Of a DNA stretch of 56,193 nucleotides, positions 1 to 8,252 are shown in pieces. The number at the start of each line of letters is the position of its first letter. The first letter of the stretch is position 1. The position numbers were made by a program, and so were the translations under genes. Location of the stretch: NCBI GenBank assembly GCA_947475995.1, contig CANJNI010000030.1:1-56193 (forward strand), given 5' to 3'. Below the pieces are notes generated by a model. That model did not search any database and was not told the DNA's origin. It saw nothing but the letters and a program-made list of their open reading frames with translations. Origin of the DNA: Beijerinckiaceae bacterium. Its GTDB lineage: Bacteria; Pseudomonadota; Alphaproteobacteria; Rhizobiales; Beijerinckiaceae.

Positions 1-38
1 ACAGGGTTGGGGAATACAATGCTTACGGCATTCTTCAA

Positions 39-56
39 AAAGCAAACATTTGCTTT
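39..56. promoter_or_regulatory. Inverted repeat, possible operator of the first operon
   Basis: AAAGCAAA-CA-TTTGCTTT is an exact inverted repeat with 8-bp arms and a 2-bp centre. A TATTAT -10-like hexamer follows at 59-64. The site lies just ahead of the first operon, so it could be an operator, but no binding family is recognised and the window begins only 38 bases upstream. Confidence 0.35.
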
Positions 57-150
57 CTTATTATAAGTGTACCCTGCACATTCCGCGTTTTCGCGACACA
101 GACGTTCACCCCGGCATTGCAGCCAAGACCGACGATGCACTAACATCAAA

Positions 151-783
151 CTGGATCACCACATGGGGTCAGGCCACTATCGCCTGCAGCATGGCGATGC
201 GGCCTATCTGACCGCGCGCGGGAGCGGCCAGTACAATCATCCGGGCGGGCTGTTCTACGGCGGCGTCGCTCCGACCTATTCGCGCCAACTCACCGAGCGC
301 ATCGCAGCCGACTATGCTCTGGCCGGACGCAAGGTGGCGGTCATCGATTATCACACCGGCCTGGGGCCGCACGGACATGGCGAACTGATCGCCGGTCACG
401 ATCCAGACAGCGACGCCGCCCAACGAAGCCGCGAATGGTATGGCTCCTCCCTCACCGAACCGCTGAAGGGCACCTCCATCACTGTGCCCTTGTTGGGAAT
501 GTCCCAATATGGCTGGAGCCGTCTTGTCGGCGACGGACTGACGTTCGTGTCGCTGGAGTTTGGAACGTTGCCGCCGCGCGGCATGCAGCGAGCGCTCGCG
601 CAGGATCACTGGCTGCACAACAACGGTCATTGCGACTGGTCCGCCGAACAGACGCAGCGCATCAAGAAAGTCATGTACGATGCGTATTGCCCGCCGGAAG
701 ACGCATGGCGCGAGATGGTCCTGTTCCGTTGCAGGCAGGTGGCCCGTCAGGCGACTGCCGGACTGCAGGCGCAGCGTGGGTGA
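151..783 (+). pseudogene. 5'-truncated DUF2817 (M14-like carboxypeptidase family) gene
   Basis: The frame carries the C-terminal half of a DUF2817 protein, with the family stretches GQYNHPGGLFYGG and DYHTGLGPHGHGE and a downstream SLEFGTLPP. Intact members are about 350-380 residues. Their N-terminal zinc-binding part (an HG-x-EG motif and the following DLNRN region) is absent here. The roughly 80 bases after the nearest GTG (67) translate to Arg/His-rich residues unlike the family, so the 5' part appears to be deleted or replaced. The gene ends 3 bases before the next ORF and heads the operon. It is probably a non-functional remnant. A short functional protein from an internal start cannot be excluded. 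Confidence 0.6.
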
Positions 784-786
784 CGC

Positions 787-999
787 ATGAGCGAGGATCG
801 CGAACACCAACCTGCCGGCGGCGCCGATGGCGGCAAGCAGATCGTCTCGTTTGAATTGAACGAACAGCAGATGGATTTTCTGCGCCGCGTCAGCGAAGCC
901 GAAAAGATCGCCTTTGATCCGGTCGCCCTGACGCGCCGCTCCCTGATGGAGTTCGATGCGGAATTGCGCCGGCTCGACAATGAGGGCAGGTCCCGGTGA
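787..999 (+). CDS. Small conserved-context protein, unknown function
   Basis: A 70-residue soluble, charged protein with no signal peptide or membrane segment. The first 15 residues are polar and probably disordered. The rest (from about residue 17) is predicted helical and contains SFELNEQQMDFLRRVSEAEK. The family is not recognised. It starts with ATG 3 bases after the DUF2817 stop, and its own stop overlaps the GTG of the DUF1989 gene (GTGA, 996-999), so translational coupling is likely. Its position suggests a small accessory subunit or regulator of the enzymes encoded downstream, which is inference from context only. Confidence 0.6.
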   Translation: MSEDREHQPAGGADGGKQIVSFELNEQQMDFLRRVSEAEKIAFDPVALTRRSLMEFDAELRRLDNEGRSR

Positions 1000-1946
1000 G
1001 CGGCGATTTGATCGAGAGCTTCCTACTGGAGCCCGCGACGGGTCGCGCGATCCCGTTGCAGCGCGGGCAGGTTCTCTGCGTGGAACAGGCCGGCAATGGC
1101 CAGTGCCTCGATTTCAACGCCTATAATCTTCACGATTACAAGGAGCAATTTCACAGCGGGCGAACGCGCGGCCTGCATGGCATCAACCCGCGCGTCGGCG
1201 ACCATCTGTGGTCCGCGCCTCCGCGCGAGCGGCCGATGTTCACGATCCTTCGCGACGACGTTGGCGCGAATGACGTGAACTTCTCGCGATGCAGCGCCTT
1301 TCTTTATGAGGCGCATTACGGATTCGATTCCGGAATTGCGCATAGCAATTGCCACGACGCCTTTGCGGAAGCTATCCGGGAATGGGAACTGACGCCCGAT
1401 GATGTCCACGATTCCTTCAACGCCTTCATGACTACACGGATCGACAGTGGTCGCTTGCGCATCGACAGATCGGTGGCGCACGCCGGGGCCCGGCTCGAAT
1501 TGCTGGCCCAGATGGACGCACTGGCGGTGACGGTGTGCTGCGGCGGCGATCTGGGCGCGACGAACAATTACGAATTGAAGGGCCTGAAGATCGAAGTCCG
1601 CCCAGCAAGCGCCGCGGAGCAGTCCTGTCTCATCGACGTGACGTTTCGCCACCAGCGGACGATTGCCGATTTCGCGAACGCCACAATCAAGGCGGACCGC
1701 GAATTGCGCCGCGCGGGCGACTACCGGCCGCATTGGCCGTGGAGGCAGGCTATTTCGACCTGCACCAGAATCGACGTTCCTCTGTCTGAAGACGAGCAGG
1801 CCGCGCTCGAGCGCATCGCGGCTCATCCGCGCTTTCGCCATATGTCAAAGCCCGACATTCTGCGCTTTGCGCTGTTCCAGAGACTGGAAGTGCGTCACCG
1901 GGCCGGCATTGCCGAGGCTTTGGCGAAGAAGGAGAAGATCACGTGA
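996..1946 (+). CDS. DUF1989 / urea carboxylase-associated family protein with C-terminal extension
   Basis: 316 residues. The central part matches the DUF1989 family: HGINPRVGDHLWS, FTILRDDVG, NDVNFSRC, an HSNCHDAF segment with Cys and His residues typical of the metal site, and SFNAFM. Characterised DUF1989 members include the two subunits of carboxyguanidine deiminase (CgdA, CgdB), which act next to urea or guanidine carboxylase and an amidase-type allophanate hydrolase. This protein is longer than the usual 200-230 residues. It has an extra C-terminal region (about residue 225 onward) ending in a helical segment around SEDEQAALERIAAHPRF. It starts with GTG overlapping the preceding stop by 4 bp and ends overlapping the RidA gene by 4 bp. 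The substrate is unknown. A deiminase or decarboxylation-linked role is inferred. Confidence 0.75.
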   Translation: MSGDLIESFLLEPATGRAIPLQRGQVLCVEQAGNGQCLDFNAYNLHDYKEQFHSGRTRGLHGINPRVGDHLWSAPPRERPMFTILRDDVGANDVNFSRCSAFLYEAHYGFDSGIAHSNCHDAFAEAIREWELTPDDVHDSFNAFMTTRIDSGRLRIDRSVAHAGARLELLAQMDALAVTVCCGGDLGATNNYELKGLKIEVRPASAAEQSCLIDVTFRHQRTIADFANATIKADRELRRAGDYRPHWPWRQAISTCTRIDVPLSEDEQAALERIAAHPRFRHMSKPDILRFALFQRLEVRHRAGIAEALAKKEKIT

Positions 1947-2413
1947 CTTCGCTCGTGGAGCAGCGGCTTGCTGCGCAAGGATTGACGTTGCCCGAGCCGC
2001 CGGGAGCTACCGGAAATTATCTGCCGTTCACGCTCGATGGAACGACCGTCTATCTGGCGGGCGCAACAAACGATGTAGGCGGCGAGCCGCACCTGCGCGG
2101 AAAGATCCCGCTCGACCACGGTCTCGAAGCAGCTCAGGAAGCGGCACGGATTTGCGGCCTCAATCTTCTGGCCTGCCTGAAACGCGCCTGCGGCGGCGAT
2201 CTGGACCGCGTCGAGCGTTGCCTGTCGGTGCGCGGCTATGTGAATGCGACGCCGGACTTCGCTCTCGTTCCGGCTGTCATCAATGGCGCATCCGACCTTT
2301 TCGTTCTCGCCTTCGGAGAAGCCGGCAAACATGCGCGCACATCCATCGGAGTCGCCACATTGCCGCGCAACGCGCTGGTGGAAGTGGACGCGATTTTCCG
2401 GTTGAAATCGTGA
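1943..2413 (+). CDS. RidA (YjgF/YER057c/UK114) family protein
   Basis: 156 residues of the longer RidA subgroup, with the N-terminal LPEPPGATGNYLPF pattern and the C-terminal HARTSIGVATLPRNALVEVDAIF block of the trimeric RidA fold, which carries the conserved Arg. RidA proteins hydrolyse reactive enamines and imines such as 2-aminoacrylate; the homologue RutC acts in pyrimidine breakdown. The gene sits between a DUF1989 protein and an amidase, so it plausibly removes an imine, enamine or carbamate intermediate of the same pathway. It starts with GTG (GTGA overlap with the upstream gene) and ends overlapping the amidase GTG. The family assignment is secure; the substrate is not. Confidence 0.85.
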   Translation: MTSLVEQRLAAQGLTLPEPPGATGNYLPFTLDGTTVYLAGATNDVGGEPHLRGKIPLDHGLEAAQEAARICGLNLLACLKRACGGDLDRVERCLSVRGYVNATPDFALVPAVINGASDLFVLAFGEAGKHARTSIGVATLPRNALVEVDAIFRLKS

Positions 2414-3741
2414 CGCACGAAGGACCGGGACCTGTCGAGCTTTTGTCCGGGGCCGTCCGTAGCGGGCGTGTGTCGGCGCGGCGCGTCACTCAGGCGACGC
2501 TCGACCGCATCGCCCTTCATGACGGGCATCTGAAAGCCTTCGTGTCTGTTGAAGCAGGATCGGCGCTTCTACAGGCAGAGACGCTCGACAAGGCCCGGCC
2601 GGACCTTCCGCTGGCGGGCGTCCCTGTGGCGGTGAAAGACATCATCGATGTGCAGGGCGTTCCGACGCGCTCCGGCAGCAGGGCGATGGACTATGCCCCT
2701 CCGGCGCAAAGGGACGCCGAGATCGTCGCACGGCTCCGTGCTGCAGGCGCGATCATCATCGGCAAGACCAAGACTACCGAACTTGCCACGATGGACCCGA
2801 CCGACACGGTCAATCCTTATGATCCCGCCTGTACGCCGGGCGGGTCCAGCAGCGGTTCCGGAGCAGCGGTAGGAGCGGGGCTCGTGCCGGTCGCGCTTGG
2901 AACGCAGACCGCCGGCTCCCTGTGCCGGCCCGCCGCCTATTGCGGCGCAGCCGCTTTCAAGCCCACGCACAATCGCATTCCCCTGACGGGGATCACCCCG
3001 CTTGCGCCGAGCTTCGACACGGTCGGGCCGATCGCCCGCACCCAGCGCGACTGCGCGCAGGTCATGAGCGCGCTCGGCATTAAGCCGCTTGCAGCAGTCC
3101 TCGACGGCGCTGCGATTGCAGCGCCCGATGCAGACCTTTGGTATCCGGACGCAGACAAATCCATGCTGGCCTATCTGGCCAAGGTGCGCGCGCGATTCGT
3201 CGCCAATGGAGCCAGCCTCACGACCATTCCGCCCCTCTTTGATGGTCCGGCGATACTGGCGGATCATCGGACGGTCATGGCTCGCGAGGCCTGGAACGCT
3301 CATCACGAGCTTTACCGGAAATCATCAGCCCTGATGGGGCCGAATATCGCGAAGCTTCTGGCGGAAGGTTCGGAAGTCTCCGACGCTGCGGCCGATGACG
3401 CGCGCGCCAGGCTGGCGACTGCTGCTACGCGCGTCTGGTCCTCGCTCGCTTCATTCGACGCTTGCCTGCTGCTGCCCGTGCCTGCGGCAGCTCCGCGCGG
3501 ACATGGAACCACCGGTGACGCTTCCTGTCTGACGCCGTGGTCATCGTTCCTCGGTCCGCTCGCAACGCTGGCGGGCTCCATCGGTCCGGACGGTTTGCCG
3601 CTCGCCGCCATGCTGGCCAGCGCGCCCGGCACAGATGAGCGGCTGCTTGGATTGGCGCTTGCGGCGGAAGCTGTGACGAATGAATTGCCAGCGGCTGCGC
3701 CTGCCTTCGGCCGGCCCGCAATCGAGGAGTTGCTGCAATGA
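2410..3741 (+). CDS. Amidase signature family hydrolase
   Basis: 443 residues from the GTG at 2410, which overlaps the RidA stop by 4 bp. The frame is open further upstream, but that extension only covers the two preceding genes in another frame. The Ser-cisSer-Lys triad is complete: Lys76 in VAVKDIID, cis-Ser146 in PGGSSSGSG and nucleophile Ser170 in GTQTAGS. The spacing matches malonamidase E2-type enzymes. There is no signal peptide, so it is cytosolic. Relatives hydrolyse amides, allophanate, malonamate or maleamate. With DUF1989, RidA and a racemase-like partner, the likely product is an acid plus ammonia. The exact substrate cannot be read from the sequence. Its 3' end overlaps the next ATG by 4 bp. 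Confidence 0.88.
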   Translation: MTHEGPGPVELLSGAVRSGRVSARRVTQATLDRIALHDGHLKAFVSVEAGSALLQAETLDKARPDLPLAGVPVAVKDIIDVQGVPTRSGSRAMDYAPPAQRDAEIVARLRAAGAIIIGKTKTTELATMDPTDTVNPYDPACTPGGSSSGSGAAVGAGLVPVALGTQTAGSLCRPAAYCGAAAFKPTHNRIPLTGITPLAPSFDTVGPIARTQRDCAQVMSALGIKPLAAVLDGAAIAAPDADLWYPDADKSMLAYLAKVRARFVANGASLTTIPPLFDGPAILADHRTVMAREAWNAHHELYRKSSALMGPNIAKLLAEGSEVSDAAADDARARLATAATRVWSSLASFDACLLLPVPAAAPRGHGTTGDASCLTPWSSFLGPLATLAGSIGPDGLPLAAMLASAPGTDERLLGLALAAEAVTNELPAAAPAFGRPAIEELLQ

Positions 3742-4484
3742 CCGACCGTCTGGGCTGGCGCGCGCGCATTGGACTGCTGGTGCCGGCATTCAACACGACC
3801 ACGCAGCCCGAGCTGGAGTCGATGCGGCCTGCCGGCGTCACCAACCATGTGGCCCGGATCGACATGCCGGACGGCGAATTGCGCTCCGACGCCGACCAGG
3901 AAGAAGTGATCCGCTCGGTCGGGGATGATCTCTACGGCTCGTTGAAGCGCGTGATGCTTGCGCGACCCGCCGCCGTCATCGTGGGCATTTCAATCCCGGC
4001 CTTCTGGGGAGGCGCGCGTGGCTCGCTCAAGCTCAAGGGCGACCTCGAAGCCATTGCGGGCGTTCCGGTCGTTCTGGGCTCTGAAGCCTGCGTGGCCGCG
4101 CTGCGTTGCTGGCCTGATGCGCGACGCCTTGCGGTCATGACGCCTTATCAGCCGGTGGGCGACGCAAAGGTACGAATTTTCTTCGAGGATCATGGGTACG
4201 AGGTAGTGGCGATCCATTCGTTGTTGCGGCCGCGTGGATCGGCCATCGCCGAATCTGACGAAACCATGCTGCGCGGTGGTCTGGACATTCTCGCGGCATC
4301 GCAACCAGACATCATTGTCCAGGTCGGCACCAATCTGGCAGTGGCGGACCTCGTGGAAAAGGAAAGCGCCCGGCTCGGCCTGCCGATCATTTCCATCAAC
4401 ACAGCAACGTATTGGCAGGCGCTGAGGGAATTGCGTCTTGACGACAAGCGGACCGGTTTCGGGCCGCTCTTCGCGGAGTTTTGA
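3738..4484 (+). CDS. Asp/Glu racemase superfamily protein (maleate isomerase / arylmalonate decarboxylase-like), lacking the usual Cys residues
   Basis: 248 residues with the family opening IGLLVPAFNTTTQPELE and the C-terminal GLPIISINTATYWQALR block seen in maleate cis-trans isomerase and arylmalonate decarboxylase. These enzymes use one or two catalytic cysteines. Here the first position falls in VGISIPAFWGG, with no Cys. The second reads IVQVGTNLAV where the family usually has CTNL, so Cys is replaced by Gly. The only cysteines (SEACVAALRCW) lie elsewhere. The protein may therefore catalyse a different reaction or bind without catalysis. It is the last gene of the operon. A 37-codon homologous fragment occurs at 20482-20592. 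Confidence 0.78.
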   Translation: MTDRLGWRARIGLLVPAFNTTTQPELESMRPAGVTNHVARIDMPDGELRSDADQEEVIRSVGDDLYGSLKRVMLARPAAVIVGISIPAFWGGARGSLKLKGDLEAIAGVPVVLGSEACVAALRCWPDARRLAVMTPYQPVGDAKVRIFFEDHGYEVVAIHSLLRPRGSAIAESDETMLRGGLDILAASQPDIIVQVGTNLAVADLVEKESARLGLPIISINTATYWQALRELRLDDKRTGFGPLFAEF

Positions 4485-4832
4485 ACGGCAAATCGTTATC
4501 ACGGATGAGAATGTTCGCTCCCGGTTCCTCTCCCTCCGCCACGACCCTTTCACCTTACATTCTCTGAAAAACGACGATGCCGAATTAGCCCTTTCGGTGC
4601 AGGCTTTTGCCTCGCGTACTGTTGACCGGCCAGTCCGCGGTATGGCTTTCCCGCTCTCCGAACCGCGGAATTCTCTGGAACTGTGGACCTGCCCCGTGCG
4701 GTACAGGTTTTCATTTCGTTGATTTTAGAATTCGGCATTGCTGCCAGTCCTTGCTCGCAAACTCCTAGCCTGGTGCAAGCCTTGAAGTTGCGAGTGCCAA
4801 CTTGTCCCGTATTTTCGAACGATGGATCGAAT
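4485..4832. other. Intergenic region between two operons
   Basis: No credible gene is seen. Codon composition is unlike the neighbours and the short open frames have no family resemblance. Base composition becomes more AT-rich towards 4780-4860, as expected for a promoter zone ahead of the solute-binding-protein gene. No terminator hairpin with a T-run follows the racemase-like gene, so read-through cannot be excluded. Confidence 0.5.
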
Positions 4833-4851
4833 TATTCTAATATCCAGAATA
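4833..4851. promoter_or_regulatory. T-N11-A inverted repeat, candidate LysR-type operator
   Basis: TATTCT-AATATCC-AGAATA is a perfect inverted repeat with 6-bp arms. Its core TCT-N7-AGA fits the T-N11-A pattern of LysR-type regulator sites. It lies about 70 bases ahead of the first gene of a unit that includes its own LysR gene (10595-11482), so regulation by that protein is the simplest reading. Confidence 0.5.
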
Positions 4852-4921
4852 GTGTCCCAAGCCTAGCATCCACAGTCAATTCCGAGACTCAGGTAGTTCG
4901 GGCGGCTATGTGGAGGCTGAA

Positions 4922-6445
4922 TTGGCGAAGTTATCGATGCGGAAGCTGACGAGCGCGATACTGGGGACGATTTGCGCGGCGGTTGGGACGCCAGCTTTTG
5001 CCGGCAAGTCGGATGACACCCTGCGTGCCGCTCTTCAGATTGAAATCGCCAATCTGGACACATATTACGACAGCGCCGGCTCGGTTGTCGTAATGACTCG
5101 CCATATCTGGGATGCGCTTTTCTACATTGATCCGGAAACCAGCGATCTCCGTCCCGCCTTGGCCGCGGGTCACAAATTCATCGACGAAACAACGCTCGAA
5201 ATCGACTTGCGCCGCGGGGTGAAGTTTCACGACGGTCGCGAACTGACTGCTGACGATATCGTCTACACGCTGAACTGGATCCGGAACCCGCAAAACAAGG
5301 TCAGGACCATCACCTCAACCGACTGGATCGGACCTGTCGAAAAGCTCGACCCTTACAAGGTGCGGATCAAAATGACAGAGCCGACCGCCCTGGCGCTCCG
5401 GTTCCTCAGTGTATTTCCCATCTACCCGGCCGGGACTTACGACAAAAGCGGCATCGCGGCGATGAATCTGAATCCCATTGGAACTGGCCCATATCGGGTA
5501 GCGGCGATTGAACCAGGCAAGCAGTACACTCTTAAGCGCTTCGCGGATCATTACTCCGAGAGTCCGAAAGGCAAGGCGACGATCGAGAACGTGGTTGTGA
5601 GAATTGTTCCGGAGGCTGGCACGCAGATCGCCGAGATGTTGCGGGGCGGCCTCGACTGGATCTACATGGTCAGTTCCGACCAAGCCGAACAATTGAAACG
5701 AAATCGCAATCTGGCGGTCGAAAGCAAGCCGACGTCGCGAATGATGTATCTGGTCATGGATGCGGCCGGCCGGACTGGGGAGAATTCCCCGTTTAAAAAG
5801 CTGCAAGTCAGAAGGGCTGTATCCCACGCCATTGATCGTCAGGGCATTGTCACGGCGTTGGTGCAGGGTGGCGCGAAAGTGCTGAACGCCTTCTGCTTTC
5901 CGCAGGATTTCGGGTGTCCGGCAGACGTCCAGAAGTACGAGTATGATCCCAAGTTAGCAAAGTCCATGCTTACGGAAGCCGGTTATCCCAACGGCTTTTC
6001 AGTAAACATCTCGGCATGGCGCGACAGGCCCTATGTTGAAGCGATCATGGGAAATCTGAACGCGATCGGGATAAAGACTACACTTAACTACTCAAACCTT
6101 ACCCCGCTGCGCGAACGGTGGAACAAGGGCGAGTTGCCCTTGGTCTATGGTTCCATCGGATCCCAGGTCGACGACGTGGGAAATTTTACACCGGAATTCT
6201 TCGGCAAATCCGAACGCGACCTTGCTCGTGATGACGAGGTCGCCGAGTGGCTCAGAATGGCCAACCGCTCATCGGACGAAGCCGTGAGACGCGAGTTTGA
6301 CCACAAGGCCCTGCGGAAAGTCGCATCCGAAGCTTACGCCTTGCCCCTGTTCTCCGACAACATGAACTTTGTGATGTCGCAAAGCCTCAGCGTGGTCACC
6401 GACAGCGGGGGTGCGCCGCACTTCTACCGTGCAAAGTGGAAGTGA
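4922..6445 (+). CDS. ABC transporter solute-binding protein, family 5 (peptide/nickel type)
   Basis: 507 residues from a TTG at 4922, chosen because GGAGG (4912-4916) lies 5 bases ahead of it; an ATG at 4937 would also keep the signal peptide. The N-terminus MRKLTSAILGTICAAVGTP followed by AFA is a Sec signal with an Ala-x-Ala cleavage site. The body has the family-5 hallmarks RPALAAGHKFIDETTLEIDLR, GVKFHDGRELTADDIVYTL, NPIGTGPYRV and RRAVSHAIDRQGIV. It would deliver its ligand to the DppBCDF-type transporter encoded at 11484-15284. Ligands in this family range from di- and oligopeptides to opines, glutathione and plant compounds, so the substrate is open. Esterase and DUF3604 genes follow directly. 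Confidence 0.88.
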   Translation: MAKLSMRKLTSAILGTICAAVGTPAFAGKSDDTLRAALQIEIANLDTYYDSAGSVVVMTRHIWDALFYIDPETSDLRPALAAGHKFIDETTLEIDLRRGVKFHDGRELTADDIVYTLNWIRNPQNKVRTITSTDWIGPVEKLDPYKVRIKMTEPTALALRFLSVFPIYPAGTYDKSGIAAMNLNPIGTGPYRVAAIEPGKQYTLKRFADHYSESPKGKATIENVVVRIVPEAGTQIAEMLRGGLDWIYMVSSDQAEQLKRNRNLAVESKPTSRMMYLVMDAAGRTGENSPFKKLQVRRAVSHAIDRQGIVTALVQGGAKVLNAFCFPQDFGCPADVQKYEYDPKLAKSMLTEAGYPNGFSVNISAWRDRPYVEAIMGNLNAIGIKTTLNYSNLTPLRERWNKGELPLVYGSIGSQVDDVGNFTPEFFGKSERDLARDDEVAEWLRMANRSSDEAVRREFDHKALRKVASEAYALPLFSDNMNFVMSQSLSVVTDSGGAPHFYRAKWK

Positions 6446-6530
6446 CGAGAATGTCCTGACGCACAAGTCTGGAACGTCAGGAGACGTCGTCAAAACACCG
6501 CACGTCATTCTTGCAAAGGCCAGAATACCC

Positions 6531-8216
6531 ATGGACGTCCTCGTAGAAGAGAACGCTGAAGCCGTCATGCCCGATGGGGTCATCCTGCGGTCCGATATCT
6601 TCCGGCCCAACGCCGCGGGACCCTTTCCGGTCCTGATCAGTAGGACCCCTTATGACAAGCGGCGGGCAGCCTATCAACGGGTCGCGAGGTTTATGGCCGC
6701 ACATGGATACATTTGCGTTCTTCAGGACATTCGCGGAACGCATGGATCAGACGGCGAATATCACCTGGCGCGAAATGGCCGTGAGTCCACCACAGACGCC
6801 GAAGATGGCTACACTTCAATTGAATGGGCCGCTACCTTGCCGGGTTCAAACGGCAAGGTCTGCATTTGGGGCCATTCCTATTCTTCGTGGTCTGCTTGGG
6901 TTGCTGCTCCGACGCGCCCGCCGCATCTGGCGGCGCTGTTCGGTTCCGGTATGGCCGCAAAAATACTGAACAATACGCGAGGCATTTTCGAGACCGGCCG
7001 TCGCCTCCACTGGATGTATCAACAGGCTGCCGACGCGCGTCAACGAGCCGGAGGTCCATCGCTGACCCGGGCCGAAATCGATGCGCGCTGGTACGATGTC
7101 GAACGTTACAAATGGATTTGGTTCCTGCCGTTGGGCGACATTCCTGACAGCGCATTCTCGTCGCTGACGCCGCAGCTGAAACAATATATGCAGAACCAGA
7201 CCGTCGAATCCTGGGGCTTCGATGAGGTTCACCCCGACGTTATTGTTCCGACGTGCACATTGACCGGATGGTATGATCGAATCATCGGCGCCATTGAACA
7301 ATACGAGGGGATGGAGCAGAGCGGCCCTGTCGAACTGCGTGGCAAGCACCGTCTGATCATCGGCCCTTGGGGGCACGGGATCGAAAAGCTCAGACGCAAT
7401 CAGGGTCCAATGGATTTTGGACCGGATGCGGACGTCCAGTATGAAGAGCTTCTTCTGGACTGGTGTGACCTTCAGTTGAAGGCCATGCCCCCGCCGAACG
7501 CGGCTCCTGTTCGACTCTTCATCATGGGCGACAATCGCTGGCAGAACGAAAACGAATGGCCGCTTGCACGGACACGTTATACCGAGTTCTATCTCCACAG
7601 CGGCGGAGCGGCGAATTCCGTGTCCGGAGACGGTGCGCTGACTCTGGAAAAACCACTCGCCGAGATTCCGGACTCATTTGTCTACGACCCCCGCGACCCG
7701 GTCATGAGCCTCATGGGGCGCGATGTTCAGATGGAGCCGCGACACCAGTCGCCGCTGGATGAACGTCAGGACATTCTCGTCTTCCAGACTGACGTATTGA
7801 CTGATGAATTGCTGATTGTCGGGCCGGTCCGGCTGAATCTATGGGTTTCCACCGATGCGCCGGATACAGATTTCACCGCCAAGCTCGTTGATGTCTATCC
7901 CGATGGGTCTGCTGTCAACGTGACTTACGGGGTCATCCGATGTGAATTCCGTGACGGATTTGCCGAAAAGGCCCCGCCAATGACGCCGGGACAGATCTAT
8001 CAACTTGAGATCGCGCTTAATCCGACTGGAATCGCCTTTAAAAAGGGCCATCGGCTGAGGCTGGACGTCTCGAGCAGCGACTTTCCCAACTTTGATCGCA
8101 ATCACAATACAGGGCGCGATTTCTGGGCAGACCCGGAGATGCGTCCGGCGCGCAACATGATCTTTCACGATCAGCAACACCCCTCGAATCTTGTCCTGCC
8201 GGTCATCCCTCGTTGA
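6531..8216 (+). CDS. CocE/NonD-family alpha/beta hydrolase (cocaine esterase / X-Pro dipeptidyl-peptidase type)
   Basis: 561 residues from the ATG at 6531, where homology begins (ENAEAVMPDGVILRSDIFRP); the frame is open back to 6411 over the end of the previous gene. Nucleophile Ser116 lies in GHSYSSW, at almost the same position as Ser117 of cocaine esterase. The acid is the Asp of LTGWYDRII and the base is the His of IIGPWGHG. The C-terminal jelly-roll domain (DTDFTAKLVDVYPDGSA to HPSNLVLPVIPR) is complete. No signal peptide is seen, so it is probably cytosolic and acts on imported substrate. Family activities are esterase, acylase and Xaa-Pro peptidase. It is the second gene of the transporter unit. 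Confidence 0.87.
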   Translation: MDVLVEENAEAVMPDGVILRSDIFRPNAAGPFPVLISRTPYDKRRAAYQRVARFMAAHGYICVLQDIRGTHGSDGEYHLARNGRESTTDAEDGYTSIEWAATLPGSNGKVCIWGHSYSSWSAWVAAPTRPPHLAALFGSGMAAKILNNTRGIFETGRRLHWMYQQAADARQRAGGPSLTRAEIDARWYDVERYKWIWFLPLGDIPDSAFSSLTPQLKQYMQNQTVESWGFDEVHPDVIVPTCTLTGWYDRIIGAIEQYEGMEQSGPVELRGKHRLIIGPWGHGIEKLRRNQGPMDFGPDADVQYEELLLDWCDLQLKAMPPPNAAPVRLFIMGDNRWQNENEWPLARTRYTEFYLHSGGAANSVSGDGALTLEKPLAEIPDSFVYDPRDPVMSLMGRDVQMEPRHQSPLDERQDILVFQTDVLTDELLIVGPVRLNLWVSTDAPDTDFTAKLVDVYPDGSAVNVTYGVIRCEFRDGFAEKAPPMTPGQIYQLEIALNPTGIAFKKGHRLRLDVSSSDFPNFDRNHNTGRDFWADPEMRPARNMIFHDQQHPSNLVLPVIPR

Positions 8217-8252
8217 TCGACGCCAATTTCAAATTACATAAAGGAAGCCACG

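Noticed and set aside
1663..2409. Upstream extension of the amidase frame
   Set aside because: It overlaps the whole RidA gene and part of the DUF1989 gene in another frame; homology and the GTGA overlap fix the start at 2410.
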